A DNA stretch of 64,000 nt from Nicotiana tabacum (lineage: Eukaryota > Streptophyta > Magnoliopsida > Solanales > Solanaceae), in the NCBI RefSeq assembly GCF_000715075.1, contig NC_134085.1, positions 136,972,060-137,036,059 of the forward strand. Direction: 5' to 3'. The notes under the pieces were generated by a model. It was not told where the DNA came from. It made no database searches and saw only the letters and a program-made list of their open reading frames with translations. Of the stretch, positions 46,341-57,946 are shown one piece after another; the first letter of the stretch is position 1, and every line of letters starts with the position of its first letter. The position numbers and the translations under genes were made by a program.

Positions 46341-49300
46341 CTTACTAGTGGTCCAATAATAAAATACCAATAATGTAAAAAATTATGGATTTTTATAAGG
46401 TGACTACAAACTCAATAAGCCTGAAGCAGGTACAGTTTTTTGGTTAATAGAAATTTTCAAACTTATTTTCATCTTTTAACAATTTACATCTCCGGCCAAT
46501 GAGGCCACATCAATTATCAATAATCCCAAAACAATCAATCAAGTCATGCGCAAATCATGCCGAGTTCGTACGGTCCGATCCAACAAATATTTAAATTGTG
46601 CACTGCCAGAGGGTCAAATGGTGCGAACCATAGATGCATCTATTACCCTGCTCACGAATCATACATGCGACGTAGTCAAATATAAATAAAATATTACTCC
46701 GCTCGCAAATCATATATGCGACGCGGTTACACAAAGATAAATACATTCAAACAGTCAATCAAGAATTCATTAGGGAAACAATTACCCAAGGAAATGACAA
46801 CTTCTCTTTTAACAGTCAAGAAAGTGATGTTTAACCCTTTAGAAATTTATTTACCAAGTTTGACGTGATTTAAGCAATTTAAATTGACAGTACGGTTATA
46901 AATATTACAAGTAAAGCATGCTTTTAGGTCCTAGACTACCTGGACTTAAGCATAATAATAGTTACGCACAGACTCTCGTCACCTCGTGAGTACGTATCCC
47001 CCACAAATAGGAGCACATATTTAATTATTTTACCTACGAGGTTAATTCCCTCTTACAAGGTTAGAAAGAAGATTTACCTCGCCCCGCAACCAAATTCAAG
47101 ATTCCAATAAATCTTTACTTTGTGAATTCGTGTCCGAAAGCCTCAAATCTAGTCATAAACAATTCGATATACTCAATATAAATCGTAGGATTTTATTCCA
47201 TATGAATTTACAAATTTTTCGGATTAAAATCCGAAATTCACTAAAAAAATTGACAGTGGGACCCACGTCTCGAATCCCGAAAAAACTCACGAAATCCGAA
47301 CACCCGTTCCGATACGAGTTCAACCATATAAAAATTATCGAATTCCGACATCGGATTGCCTTTCAGATCTTAAATTTTCATTTTTGGAATATTTGATAAA
47401 AATCTAATTTTTCTTCCATAAATTCATGGATTTATGATGTAAATGAGTAGGGAATCATGAAATATAATCAATTTCAGATAAAGAATACTTACCCAACTTA
47501 AACTCGTGAAAAATGCCTCTGAAATCATCCAAAATCGAGGTCTAAAACTCTAAAAATGAACAAAAATGTCGGACTCCGGACATGTATATTCTGTCCAGGT
47601 AAGTCGCATATGTGAAATGTGACTTGTCTCAAAATTTTCAAGCCCAAAACTGGTTTACCAGCCTTCATTCAATCAATCATAACTTTCTATACAAATGTCC
47701 AAATGATGAATGGTTTAACTTTCTAGAAACTAGAATCAAAGGGATACAACTTTCATGTTTTGATAATTTTCGGATTCCTTATAGATTACGAGATATAAGC
47801 TTCCAAAGTCGGTTCCATGCATCAGAAATTTCTAGCGAACAGCTTCTGCAATAGAAAATTACAGCAGCTCCCTTTGTCCGAAATCCATTTCGTTAACCTT
47901 CCGAAATCACCCGAGGCCCTCGGGACCTTAACCAATTATACCAACATATCCCAAAATATAATACGAACTTAGTCGAGGTTTCAAACCACGTCAAACAACA
48001 CCGAAATTGTGAATCACACATCGAATCGAATTATGAGTTTTCAAATCTTCCAACTACTATATTTTTGCACCGAAACATATCAAATCAATCCGGAATGACT
48101 TCAAATTTTGCACACAAATCACATTCAATATTATGGACCTGCTCCAACTTCCGGAATCAAAATCTGACCCTGATATCAAAAAGTCCACTTCCGGTCAAAC
48201 TTCTCAAAAACCTTCAAATTTCTAACTTTCGCCAAATGACCCCAAAATGACCTACAAACCTCCAAATCCACTTTTGGACGTGCTCCCAAAACTAGGATCA
48301 CCATACAGAACTATTGTCAGACTCAGAATCAACGGACATCAATAATATTGAAATGCTCTTCAACCCAAATTTATGAAATTCCTTCAAAATGCCAACCTTC
48401 CACAATAGGTGTCGAAATGCTCCCGGGCCATCCAAACCCCGATCCGGACATACGCCCAAGTCCAAAATCATCATACAAATCTGTTGGAATCTTCAAATTC
48501 TGATTACGAGATCGTTTACTCGAAATCAACTCTTAGTCAGATTCTTTCAACTTAACGCTTCTGAAATGAGAATTCTCTTTCTAAATCCACTTTGAACTTC
48601 CCGAGTTTCAATTCCGAACACGCACACAAGTCATAATACCTGAAGTGAAGCTGCTCATGGCCTCAAACCGTCGAACGACGTGTTAGAGTTCAAAACGACC
48701 GGTCAGATTGTTACTCGGTAGTAAATGAATATGTATGAAAATTAACGTCTTTATCGTACGCCTCAATAGAGACTTAGGAACATACTTAGACATGCTTGAA
48801 TATTATTTACAGGAATGAATAATATGGACATTCTTAACTGCTAAGAGTAGAACCACTTATGGAATAACATTACGTTTATGTATCGTTACTTGAATCATGC
48901 CAAAAGAAAAAACGATTAACCTTTACATACTTTTATCGTTTACCTAACCACATGATGATGATTCAGCCCGTTAGTGCTTCAATCTGAAACTTGCGATTTT
49001 GAGAACATCAGCAGATAATTATCTCAGCTATGTTGTATAGGGACTAAACTTAGACCTTTACGGCTAAAGTAAAGATTCAAAGCTGATCCTTATATAAAAA
49101 AAGAGTAAAGATGCAATCTTGCAACAGATGTCCATATCTTTCTCATGCCTTTCACCAACCTAGCATACTACGATGCATCTCTTTTTGCTCATATTATTCG
49201 CATTTAGAATAGTATCTCAGATGACACAATGTAAGAGTGCCACCTTCTTAGGCGTTTCAAGGGTGATTTGGACATGCAAATTTGGTTCAATGTGTCTGTT

Positions 49301-49452
49301 GGTTCTATTTCTTTAAATAAACATTCTTCAAACTTTAAAAACACCTCAAGCACTTCAAAATAACTATTCACATCTGCTTTGTCTTCCAGAAAACTTCTCT
49401 ATAAAATGTATAGTAATTCCTTAAATTTAAAGTAATTGGAAAGAGTTGAAAT

Positions 49453-50751
49453 TGTTAGAACATATGCAGCGGAAGCAAGCATACAAACCAGACATCAAAT
49501 ACATGTGAATTAGACAACGCAATAATAACGAGATTAGAAGCACTAACCTCTTGAAGTAGTTGCACAAACCTTCCAAGCAGCAAGAATCCAGGGCTGCAGT
49601 CTTCTGCTATTTGCCTAGTAAAACCTTGGACGATTTTGCTATTGGGTGGGCAAGAACAATACAACTGAAAGGTAAGTTATTAGGTGAAACTAGTCTTCCT
49701 TTAATAGACCCAAAATTATGCCACAATAGGGCTCAAAAACGTGTAGGATTCTGCAAGTACAATCCTACTCTAACTCAAAAGGATAACTTTTCTCCAAAGC
49801 TACTTTTTACCCAAGTCTGTCCAGGTTTTTACTAGGTATAGCAGGGACCACAGAAATAATAAGAGTCTACTAATTAATGAATTAATTCTTACTATAATTA
49901 ATTGTAATTTATTCCACTAAAAAACTGCAATTGAACTCCTCAATATGAATTTCGAAAATTCATTAACACTTATTTTAACTCCCCATGTTAAGATTTCAAA
50001 TACCAGTTAATTAAATTAAATCACTGAAAATTTAATTCAATTAACTAATTAAATCCTTTATAATTCAGCTTAAACTATTTCATGTGACGGATACAAAATG
50101 TACCGCCCGGGTTTTCACATGAAAACTTATAAGCTTACATAAAGGGGTATCATCAAACCCAAAACGGAGTCATGGATTCTATCAACTAACTATTATTTAC
50201 AAATGTTATTCGTTATTGTCCAATCTATTAGGCATATACTAACTCTAAATACAGTCGTACCTTTTGATAAATCAAAACAATAACAAATCACATTGATCAT
50301 AATAATTATATCAAGATTAGGAGTATAAGCTCATTTAATGAATTAGAAAAAGTATTTTATATATTCAGTACAAAAACATCTTTTCTCTACTTGATCCGTT
50401 CAATATACACTGAGTATACTAGCACAAGAAGTTGGAGTAAAACTACTCCCATAATCAAGAAAAATTATACGATAATCTTGTGCTACAATCATCAAGATAT
50501 TTTGTCCAACAATATCTTTGATTGTGAACATAGTTTATTGATTATGAGAACCAACAATTTAATCTTATGTGCATGAGCTAAGACTCCATAAACTAAATTG
50601 TCTACTACATAACTAAAAGGACATACATCTAACAAATGATCTATTTAAAATAGTACTTTATTGAATTAAATAAATTAAATAAACAATTGTTCCATAAAAA
50701 ATAAAATATAATACTATATCTAAACCGCATGGTTAATAGTATATCCCAACA
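49453..50751 (-). mobile_element. Copia-like solo LTR (1,299 bp)
   Basis: On the minus strand it starts TGTTGGGATATACTATTAAC at 50751 and ends GCATATGTTCTAACA at 49453. It is flanked by a perfect 5 bp duplication, GAAAT, at 49448-49452 and 50752-50756. The TGTTGGGATATAC start and size suggest a Ty1/Copia LTR, which is an inference because no internal region remains. It is inserted in the outermost LTR at 40520-51478. Confidence 0.85.
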
Positions 50752-51483
50752 GAAATCTCCTTTGTTTCCTTCCTTTAAATACTTCCATGCCAATTATCCA
50801 TTCTCCGAGACACATTTTAATTCATGCCACCTATTTAATGAATTAAGAGTCACTTTGATTTACATGTCTTGCTGCCACGTTAAGCGTTCTTAAACTTATC
50901 CAATAATTAACCAATTACCCACATAATTAAGAATGATCTCAAATTACTTAAAATACTATTCAGTTTTAAAACACTTTATACACCTTACTATCATAGTCAT
51001 GTGGTACCATAAAAATTAATACATACACTATTATTTCATTAAAATATCCATGCAAATATATATATATATATTTTCTCAACTTCTAATTTTCCTAATCTCA
51101 TATAAAGAGTACAAATTTTCGTACACTTAATTCTTAAAATGGTAAAGAAATAACCTTATTTTCTTGTGAGAAAATAATTTCTATCTTTACAATAAATAAA
51201 ATCTCATAAACTTTCTTCTATTATGTGTATAATTTAAAGCATATTCGGAAGTAGTAATATTAATAACTATATAAAATCATATTTTTCAAACTTTTTGCAA
51301 AAATATTCCACTCAAAATACCACATCAATATATAAAACGATACTAATATTGTTAAACTTACGGGGTCTTATAATAACATAGTCACAAATCCTTTATTACC
51401 ACATGAATGGTCTTAATCTCCTTCAAGCTCATATGAATTACTACGATTTCTCCTAATATTAAAGTACGGGATGTAGCAGTAAC

Positions 51484-52009
51484 GACATATTAAACACCTA
51501 ATCTATGTTAAAATTATGCAGTTAGGCACATATTTCACAATCCTTAACAACTTGTAGTGCGTGAAAGCCACTTGCTCTTAGGTGGCAAATACAGCAAAAA
51601 AGTAATTTTTTTAATTTAAAAAAGTTAAAAACCACTGGGCTTTTCAACTACCATCTTCATTAGTTGTTCTAAAGGAGTAACCTTTTCATGCTCATTTATA
51701 CTTGGAAAAAGGAGGCGAGCTCACTGTTATTGTTATGTCCCAAAATCAATTGGCTGCTTTCTTTTATTTGCTTAACTAGTAAAATATCGCGCGCGTAAAA
51801 CATTAATGAATTTTGAAATAATCTTTTTATAATTTAATCAAGATATAAGAGAAATTTTAGTTGAGTATCCATACAACTAAAATTTTATATCTTTGTGACG
51901 CGACAAATAAAATATTTTTATTAAATAAGACAACTTAGTTGACATGTTTTTATACAATTTTTATTATATTTTTTTGAAATAAAAAAAAAGAACTCAAAAG
52001 GAGAATCAC

Positions 52010-52084
<75 letters not shown>

Positions 52085-52131
52085 GCCTTGTCACGCCGCA
52101 TGTGCTAAGGGCCGATATATATAGGGTTTGA
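51484..52131. other. AT-rich flank with TA microsatellite and possible Helitron end
   Basis: No gene was seen. At 51776-51779 the minus strand ends ATTTTACTAG followed by T, preceded by ACGCGCGCG, which could be another Helitron 3' terminus. A long TA run occupies 52013-52081. Confidence 0.45.
52013..52081. repeat. TA microsatellite (about 34 units)
   Basis: An uninterrupted TA run about 69 bp long, ending about 50 bp before the Gypsy LTR. Confidence 0.95.
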
Positions 52132-53812
52132 TGTTAGGCTAGAAACCCGTATTTTAGCCGTGGTATTACATTCCAATGATTGCATTTTTACGTGCGTTTG
52201 AGCTCAAATGGTAGTGAATTACACTTAGTACGTGTTTTATGTCTTGCAGGAAGTGATCCGGAACTCAAAAGTTAATTTGGAGCTAAATTGATCAATTTGG
52301 AGCTTTGAAGTCTGAGTAAAAGCCCAATACATTAAGCTGAGATTGTGTTCGGGGGTCGTGTACCAAGTCTGGATGCTAAAAGAGGACGAAACAAGTTCAC
52401 TCTGAGAAAACTACATTGCTGCGCCGCAATGCGCGGCGCAACAGTGTAAAATGCTGCCTGAAGCGAAAAGTTGAGGCTGCAGATAAAATGCACTAATGCG
52501 CCGCACGGTGCGGCGCAGCCTGCGGCGCGACTGTTCAATATTTATAGAGCTAAGTGCTAGTTCGCGGAGGAAATAATTTTTTCGTTTGGGCCTGACCCTA
52601 TTTGGTATAAATACATGTAAAAATGCCATTTTGAAGATTTTTGACATATCTTAGACCTAGGGAGGCTATTGCGGAAGGGAGAAAACGTTTGGAGCAATTT
52701 TCGGAGGAGATTGGCATCAAATTCTTCATTCCTCCATCTTTGCTTTGTAATTTAATTATGCAATTTATTTGGAAAATTATGAACACGAGTATGAGTAGCT
52801 AAATATTTAGTCTAAGGTTTTGATAGAACCTATTGAAGGATGAACTTCTTGTTATGTTAATATAGTTTGCCTGGTTTAATCTCTATTTGTTCAACTACGT
52901 TCTTGTTGTAGTTAATTGATAGGATCCTCAATTAGCCGTGCCTATTTAGTATGCATAACTCGGGAGAGAGTGCATATTTAGGTAATTGTTGAACAACACC
53001 ACTCCCAGAGTATATGAGAGATCAATAACCGAGGGTTTAAAGGCGTGATTAGGGATAACGAAGCCTTGGGTGCAATCTAAAGTGAGCTGTAATAAACAAA
53101 ACCAACTAGCGTAACTCGGGAGAGTGCGTTTAGTAAATTATCGTGATTACTCGGGAGAGATTTACGGTAATAAGAGTGCTCATGATTGATAGAGACGATT
53201 AGGTGAATCTATGTGAAACATAACCGAAAAGGATTCCATCAATAGGGTAAATTATAACCTTAGATCCTTCCCTTAATTATTTACAACTTAATCATAGTTA
53301 GTCTTTATTTGCTTAATTACAGTCAGTCTTAGTTAGTAGAAACATCCTCAATTGTTATTCAAAACGTTTGGGAAGTTGATTACGTAGAATTTAGTGAGTC
53401 TAACAAGAGTAATTGATAGGTTAATTCCTTGTGGGTTCGACTCTGGGTGAAATACTCAGATTATATTTGCAACGTCCGCGTGTCCTTTTTATAAGACATA
53501 GTTGGGCGTGATCAAATTTTGGCGCCGTTGCTGGGGAATTAACGGTGTTATCAATTACAATTGAAAGAAATACAAAAATTCTTAGTGTAGTCAGTTTTCT
53601 CTATACCCAATTTATACATTGAAATTTAACGTTTGTTGACTTGGTTGTACAGGTGCATGCCTAGAAACTCATCGAGAACTAGTGAAGTATTTGAAGCATT
53701 ATCAGATCCCGAGAAAGTTTTCAAGGCCTTGAATCGGGCCAAGCGGAAAAACAAACAACTGAGGAGTTCCAGTCTTCCTTTTTTGTACTCAAGATTTCAT
53801 CTTTTACTGTGA
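52132..53812 (+). mobile_element. 5' LTR, primer-binding site and gag start of a truncated Ty3/Gypsy element
   Basis: The LTR runs 52132-53514 (TGTTAGGCTAG to GGGCGTGATCA). A primer-binding site, TGGCGCCGTTGCTGGGGA, follows at 53519-53536, typical of Tat/Athila-type Gypsy elements. A TATA box (GGTATAAATA) lies near 52602-52611 in the LTR. After a leader ending TTGTACAG, an ORF starts at 53657 (MPRNSSRTSEVFEALSDPEK) and stops at 53812 after 51 codons. The gag-like part (to about RSS) is then replaced by unrelated sequence, so the element is broken off. The U3 region carries two near-perfect hairpins (arms TGCGCCGC/GCGGCGCA at 52420-52440 and TGCGCCGCAC/GTGCGGCGCA at 52497-52517). No second LTR is in the window. 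Confidence 0.8.
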
Positions 53813-55346
53813 TCTTCGCGTGCTCATTCTTGTAGCTCTTGTCATCATCCTTATATCTTACCTATAGGTTATGAGGGTTTCACGTTATTCTATTATTTAT
53901 TTTGACAAATAGCATGAAAAAACACAATCTGAACTAACCTTTTATTTTTCGTTTGATAGTCATAGCATTGTAGCCCTTGTCAATGTTGAGTTTCAAAAGA
54001 TTTTTAGTGACCAGATTCTTGTCATGAAACATCTCTTTTCTCCTTCAATATTTTCGACGAACTGAGGATAGTTAGTGGCGCGATTATTATAATAAATTAG
54101 AAGAATGTTCTCTCAATATAGTTAAGACGAACTAATTTGGGGACTGAAATTTCTCATGAAGCAAAAATCCCTTGTTTTATTAGTATCTCGTCTAATGAAC
54201 CATTCAGGCAAAATTTTTATTTAATTTGCTTATTCTATATGTGATGATGCATTTGTCGGATTTGGAATGGAACTTGGCTGGCTGCTTCTACCAATTGTTA
54301 TGAAATAATCATCATCATGGCAAGAGTAAGATCGTGTATATACCTGTTATAGAAAAAGAATCAGAACTCAAAACATAGAGGAATTTTATGAAAGGAAAAT
54401 AGAGGAATTTCAAGGAAAGGGTACCCTCAAACAACCTATTGATGTTTTGTACATACTGTTACTTTCTTTGTTATTCATTTTCTTATTACTTTACTTTTTA
54501 TCCCTCTTCCTAATGGTTACTCTTTGCATTTGCCTCATTCAATTTAATATTTCTGTCCTTACATTTTGTTCTCTTTCCTATAATTTCTCTCTTTATATTA
54601 AAATATAACTTCTTAATGATTCCAAATGTTTAAAAGAAAAAGAAGAACAGGAAGAAACATACAAATAATCTCAGAATAAAAAGAAGAAGAAAAAAATAAA
54701 ATGGGTAAATAATTGACTATTATAATTAACAACAGAAAGTAGCAATGACCCACAAGATAGAAAGATGGAATTCACTTCAAAGTACTGAGCTCTAACTAAC
54801 GTAGAACTATGAGAAGATAAGATAACAAACATAATCAAGTCAGTAATTTTCAAATTCAATTCACAAAAAATACGAACCTGAACATAGTTTCTAGGGAACA
54901 AAAGCAAGATGTACTCCATTACGATCATAAAAAGCAGCATATTCAAAATGAGTTCTGAGTAAGCAGACCAAAATACTACAACTACAATTTGAAATATTAA
55001 CGGAAACGGTAAATCTCTAAAGAAATAGCAATGTGATGATATGAATAATAGAAAGATGGAATCCACTTCAATGGAATGGGTAACGGTCAGGTGTGAGAAT
55101 AAAGAAGAGAAGCAGGGAGATATATGGAGAGTTATTAGTAATATATTAAACAGTTGGAGATATATAGAAAGTCATAACCCCCAATGAAATGAAGAGGTGT
55201 GAGTGAGTTATGTTGTGAATTTTTTAAATAGTTAAAATGTAAAAGTTGAAAGAAAATATTCAAAAAAATGAGAAAAATAGATAAAGAGGATTCCTACACT
55301 ATAGAGATGCCACATCATATATATATTCCCCGAATTCGTGTAAAGT
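53813..55346. other. AT-rich intergenic sequence
   Basis: I recognise nothing here. A 131-codon minus-strand frame at 54671-55066 is very hydrophobic and T-rich and is probably fortuitous. A short direct repeat, TAGAAAGATGGAATYCACTT, occurs near 54757 and 55048. Confidence 0.4.
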
Positions 55347-56120
55347 CAGGGGAGGCTCAATGGATCTCGTGGCCTAAGGAGAAATCATATTAAGAGGCCC
55401 TAAATTTATTTTATAAAATATTTACACTAACAATAAAATTTATTTTTTAAATAATAAATTACATCATTTGAAGACAAAAATAAGCAAATTTCACCAAAAA
55501 GAAAAAACAAAGGAAGAAGAGCACAAAAAATAAAGTGGTGGACTATCGTTGTTGAGGTCCACAAATTTTGATTTGGAACAAGAAAAAGAAATAAGCGTAC
55601 ATAACGTAATAGCTTAAGTTTTGAGCATTAATTGTGTCAAAAATATTTACTCCTTATGATCAATTTAAATGATAATTGTAGTTCACTCTATTATGTAACA
55701 CTTATTGGTGAAAATCTAAAATAAATTATAAATAACCTAATATAATATGTCGAATTAAACTAAAAGAAAACCGGTGCATGAATGCTTTTGTGTTCATGTA
55801 GTTTGAGAGAACAATGCAAAAGAAATTCATTATGTTCTCGATATATATAACTTAATTCCTATATAAAAAGAATAAAATTAAAATTGAAGACCGAAGCAAA
55901 TATACTAATTAATCAATAAAGAAAATTATCATAATTTACGAACTTATTGATATAAAATAACCTCAATCAAATAACAAAAAAATATACTGTAACACTTTTT
56001 TTTATATTAATTATTTATTTAATTTGTAATAATAATAAGAATTTAAAATAAATTTGGGTCCTTCAAATTTGGGGACGTAAGGCGACGGACTTGCTGCCCA
56101 AGCCTTTAGAGCCGCTCCTG
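55347..56120. mobile_element. hAT-type non-autonomous element (774 bp) with TSD
   Basis: The left end CAGGGGAGGCTCAATGG and the reverse complement of the right end (CAGGAGCGGCTCTAAAG) form imperfect terminal inverted repeats. The flanks TGTAAAGT (55339-55346) and TGTAAAGC (56121-56128) match at 7 of 8 bases. The subterminal GGCCTAAGGAG and AAGGCGACGGACTTGCTGCC are typical of this group. No transposase is present. Confidence 0.8.
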
Positions 56121-56128
56121 TGTAAAGC

Positions 56129-57147
56129 TATCTTGGCATTATCTTAGCTCACTGAGAGCCTGACTTTTTTGTAATTTATGTGTTTTCTATCTGTTGAGTC
56201 TCCAATATTTAATGGCCAAGAAGAAGAAAACAAATATAGGTTTCAGAAGTTTTGTCGGCGAAACTCCGCTCTTTCAAGCAAGAGTTCTGGCACTTGAAAA
56301 AGTTGAAGAAGATGATGATGATGATTATTGCATCATTCGAAAAATTCCGATGCAAATTAACTTTCTCCGGCAAGAGCTTTCGGCTTTGTAAAATAAGACG
56401 ACCGAAAGTATGGAGAGAAGAAGAAAACTTGGAATAAAAGAAGATCATATTTTTGCGACAATTATGCGCTCTAGTTTGGCGGGATATACATGACCTGCCA
56501 TGTCACTGAGTTGTGCTCGATTGGTAATTTGAGTACTAACTTAGGAGTTTTACAGGTGTGAGCTTAGTTAAAGTCTCTAAATGAAAAATTCGAACAAATT
56601 TAAGTATTTATTTATGCATTTGATCAATTTATAACTCGCATTTTATGATTTATTTGTTATAGGACCGTTTTCCAGCAAAGTTTTTTTCTAAACGTGACAT
56701 GTAAATCGCGTTCATCAAATATGAATTTTAATCACGTTTGTCAAGTACGACTTACTATAGCATTAGTCATGTGCGACTTATAAATCAAATCAGACAAATG
56801 TGTGATTAATTAAATTCTAATACAAAATTATTTATATTATATTTATAATATTATTTTAGTATCATATTAAATGTGAAATAATATTTTTGAAATTACTAAT
56901 CTCGAGATAAAATAATAAAGATGTCCTTCTCAAATACTCATTTCTCTTAAAGCCCTTTAAGAAAATTAAGGTCAAAACTAAAAATAAATTATTCAAGTTT
57001 TATATTATACCTCGTATATTTTATTTTTAGTCTAATTTATTAAACATCTAATAAAGTATATGCATTAAATAACTAAATATTTATTTAATTTGGCGAACAA
57101 AACTGGCCCCCTAATTTTAGCCATGGAAAAAATAGTTAAAAATATCC
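56129..57147. other. Intergenic sequence
   Basis: A 65-codon plus-strand frame at 56194-56391 contains a GATGATGATGATGAT run, and an ORF also runs antisense over the same stretch. I cannot support either as a gene. CGACTTATAAATC words near 56775 resemble the repeat at 38380-38540. The rest is AT-rich. Confidence 0.4.
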
Positions 57148-57158
57148 TTGTACAACAT

Positions 57159-57282
57159 ATTCTTCCGGGGTTGGGTAAGGTCTGCGTATACTCTAACCTC
57201 CTTGGACCCCATAATTTGGATAAGGTCTACGTATACTGCTCAGACCCCATAGTGAAATCCTACTGGGTTGTTATTGTTGTTA
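57159..57282 (+). mobile_element. RTE-LINE/SINE 3'-tail insertion with TSD
   Basis: A 124 bp insert holds CCGGGGTTGGGTAAGGTCTG and a second partial GGATAAGGTCTACGTATAC, then CTACTGGGTTGTTATTGTTG. The flanks TTGTACAACAT (57148-57158) and TTGTACTACAT (57283-57293) differ at one base. It lies about 660 bp upstream of the HSP90 start codon. Confidence 0.75.
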
Positions 57283-57657
57283 TTGTACTACATGAAATTG
57301 ATCGAGTTTACTCTCCTTATTGTTTTAGGTCGATTCAAATTCCTCCCTTTTAATATTCGCTCGGCCTCCCATCCACTAGTCGCTTATTTTTTTCTATAAT
57401 TATTTTGTAGTTTTTTTATTTTCTATTTATCTTTCTTTATCTTTATGTTTGTCACAAAACCACTTGGAGAATATACACGAGAAAATAAGATTAAATTTGT
57501 AATCCAATAAATATTACTCCTATATAAAATATTTTTTCCTTCCCAAAATATAGGAAAATAAAATTATTTTACTCTATGCAGGACAAGTCCATCTATAGAT
57601 AATTTTTTATTTTATTTTGTTGTGATGACAAGTAGGAACTCGAAGTTTTTTTGTTAA

Positions 57658-57670
57658 GAACATTCCAGAT
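57658..57670 (+). promoter_or_regulatory. Heat-shock element (distal)
   Basis: GAACATTCCAGAT fits nGAAnnTTCnnGAn, three alternating units with the last one imperfect, about 185 bp upstream of the TATA box. Heat-shock factor binding is inferred. Confidence 0.55.
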
Positions 57671-57758
57671 GTCTTAGGTGGACAAAACTTTTTTTTTTGG
57701 TGCGTATACTCATTTCCACGTCAGCGCGAGGAAGCACTTTTTTGTGTAGAGGGACGTA

Positions 57759-57771
57759 GAAGACTCGAGAA
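57759..57771 (+). promoter_or_regulatory. Heat-shock element (proximal)
   Basis: GAAGACTCGAGAA fits GAAnnTTCnnGAA with one mismatch (CTC for TTC), 72 bp upstream of the TATA box. Together with the distal site it suggests heat-inducible transcription of HSP90. Confidence 0.55.
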
Positions 57772-57842
57772 GCAGAGATTTCACCTCTTCGTCAAGGCAA
57801 CTTCTTTGGTTGATAGAAGAACCTAGAATTCTTCTGCATTCA

Positions 57843-57850
57843 TATATAAA
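57843..57850 (+). promoter_or_regulatory. TATA box of HSP90
   Basis: TATATAAA lies 97 bp upstream of the ATG, with CACCCTCCCC just after it. A transcription start near 57875-57880 would give a 5' UTR of about 70 nt. Confidence 0.7.
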
Positions 57851-57946
57851 CCACCCTCCCCTTTCCACAAAAATCAGATCCCAAGCGTTCTTACGAATTC
57901 TCTCTTCATAGCGTCCTAACAAGTTTCACATTCTCTGCATTTCTCA

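Larger units (their letters stand above)
41388..48714 (+). mobile_element. Second-level solo LTR, itself interrupted
   Basis: It starts TGTCACGACCC at 41388 and ends near 48714 in a decayed GACCGGTCAGATTGTTAC. The flanks are TCTGT (41383-41387) and TCGGT (48715-48719), a 5 bp duplication with one change. The host minisatellite units read GCTCGGT, so the left copy is the mutated one. Without the insertion at 41918-46340 it is about 2.9 kb, the same size as the LTRs at 3639-9502 and 4024-6935. Confidence 0.8.
40520..51478 (+). mobile_element. Outermost solo LTR of a nested stack
   Basis: It starts TGTCACGCCCC at 40520 and ends GGGATGTAGCA at 51478. It is flanked by a perfect 5 bp duplication, GTAAC, at 40515-40519 and 51479-51483. 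Subtracting the insertions at 41388-48714 and 49453-50751 and their TSD copies leaves about 2.3 kb of LTR. Its start shares the layout TGTCACG, hairpin, GATGGCACC with the LTRs at 3639, 6935 and 41388, so it is a related subfamily. No coding sequence was seen. Confidence 0.85.

Noticed and set aside
54671..55066. 131-codon hydrophobic minus-strand ORF
   Set aside because: T-rich AT sequence with Phe/Leu/Ile runs, no recognisable motif, and no splice or promoter context.
56194..56448. Sense and antisense small ORFs with a GATGAT run
   Set aside because: Both strands are open over a microsatellite-bearing stretch. There is no similarity I recognise and no supporting gene structure.
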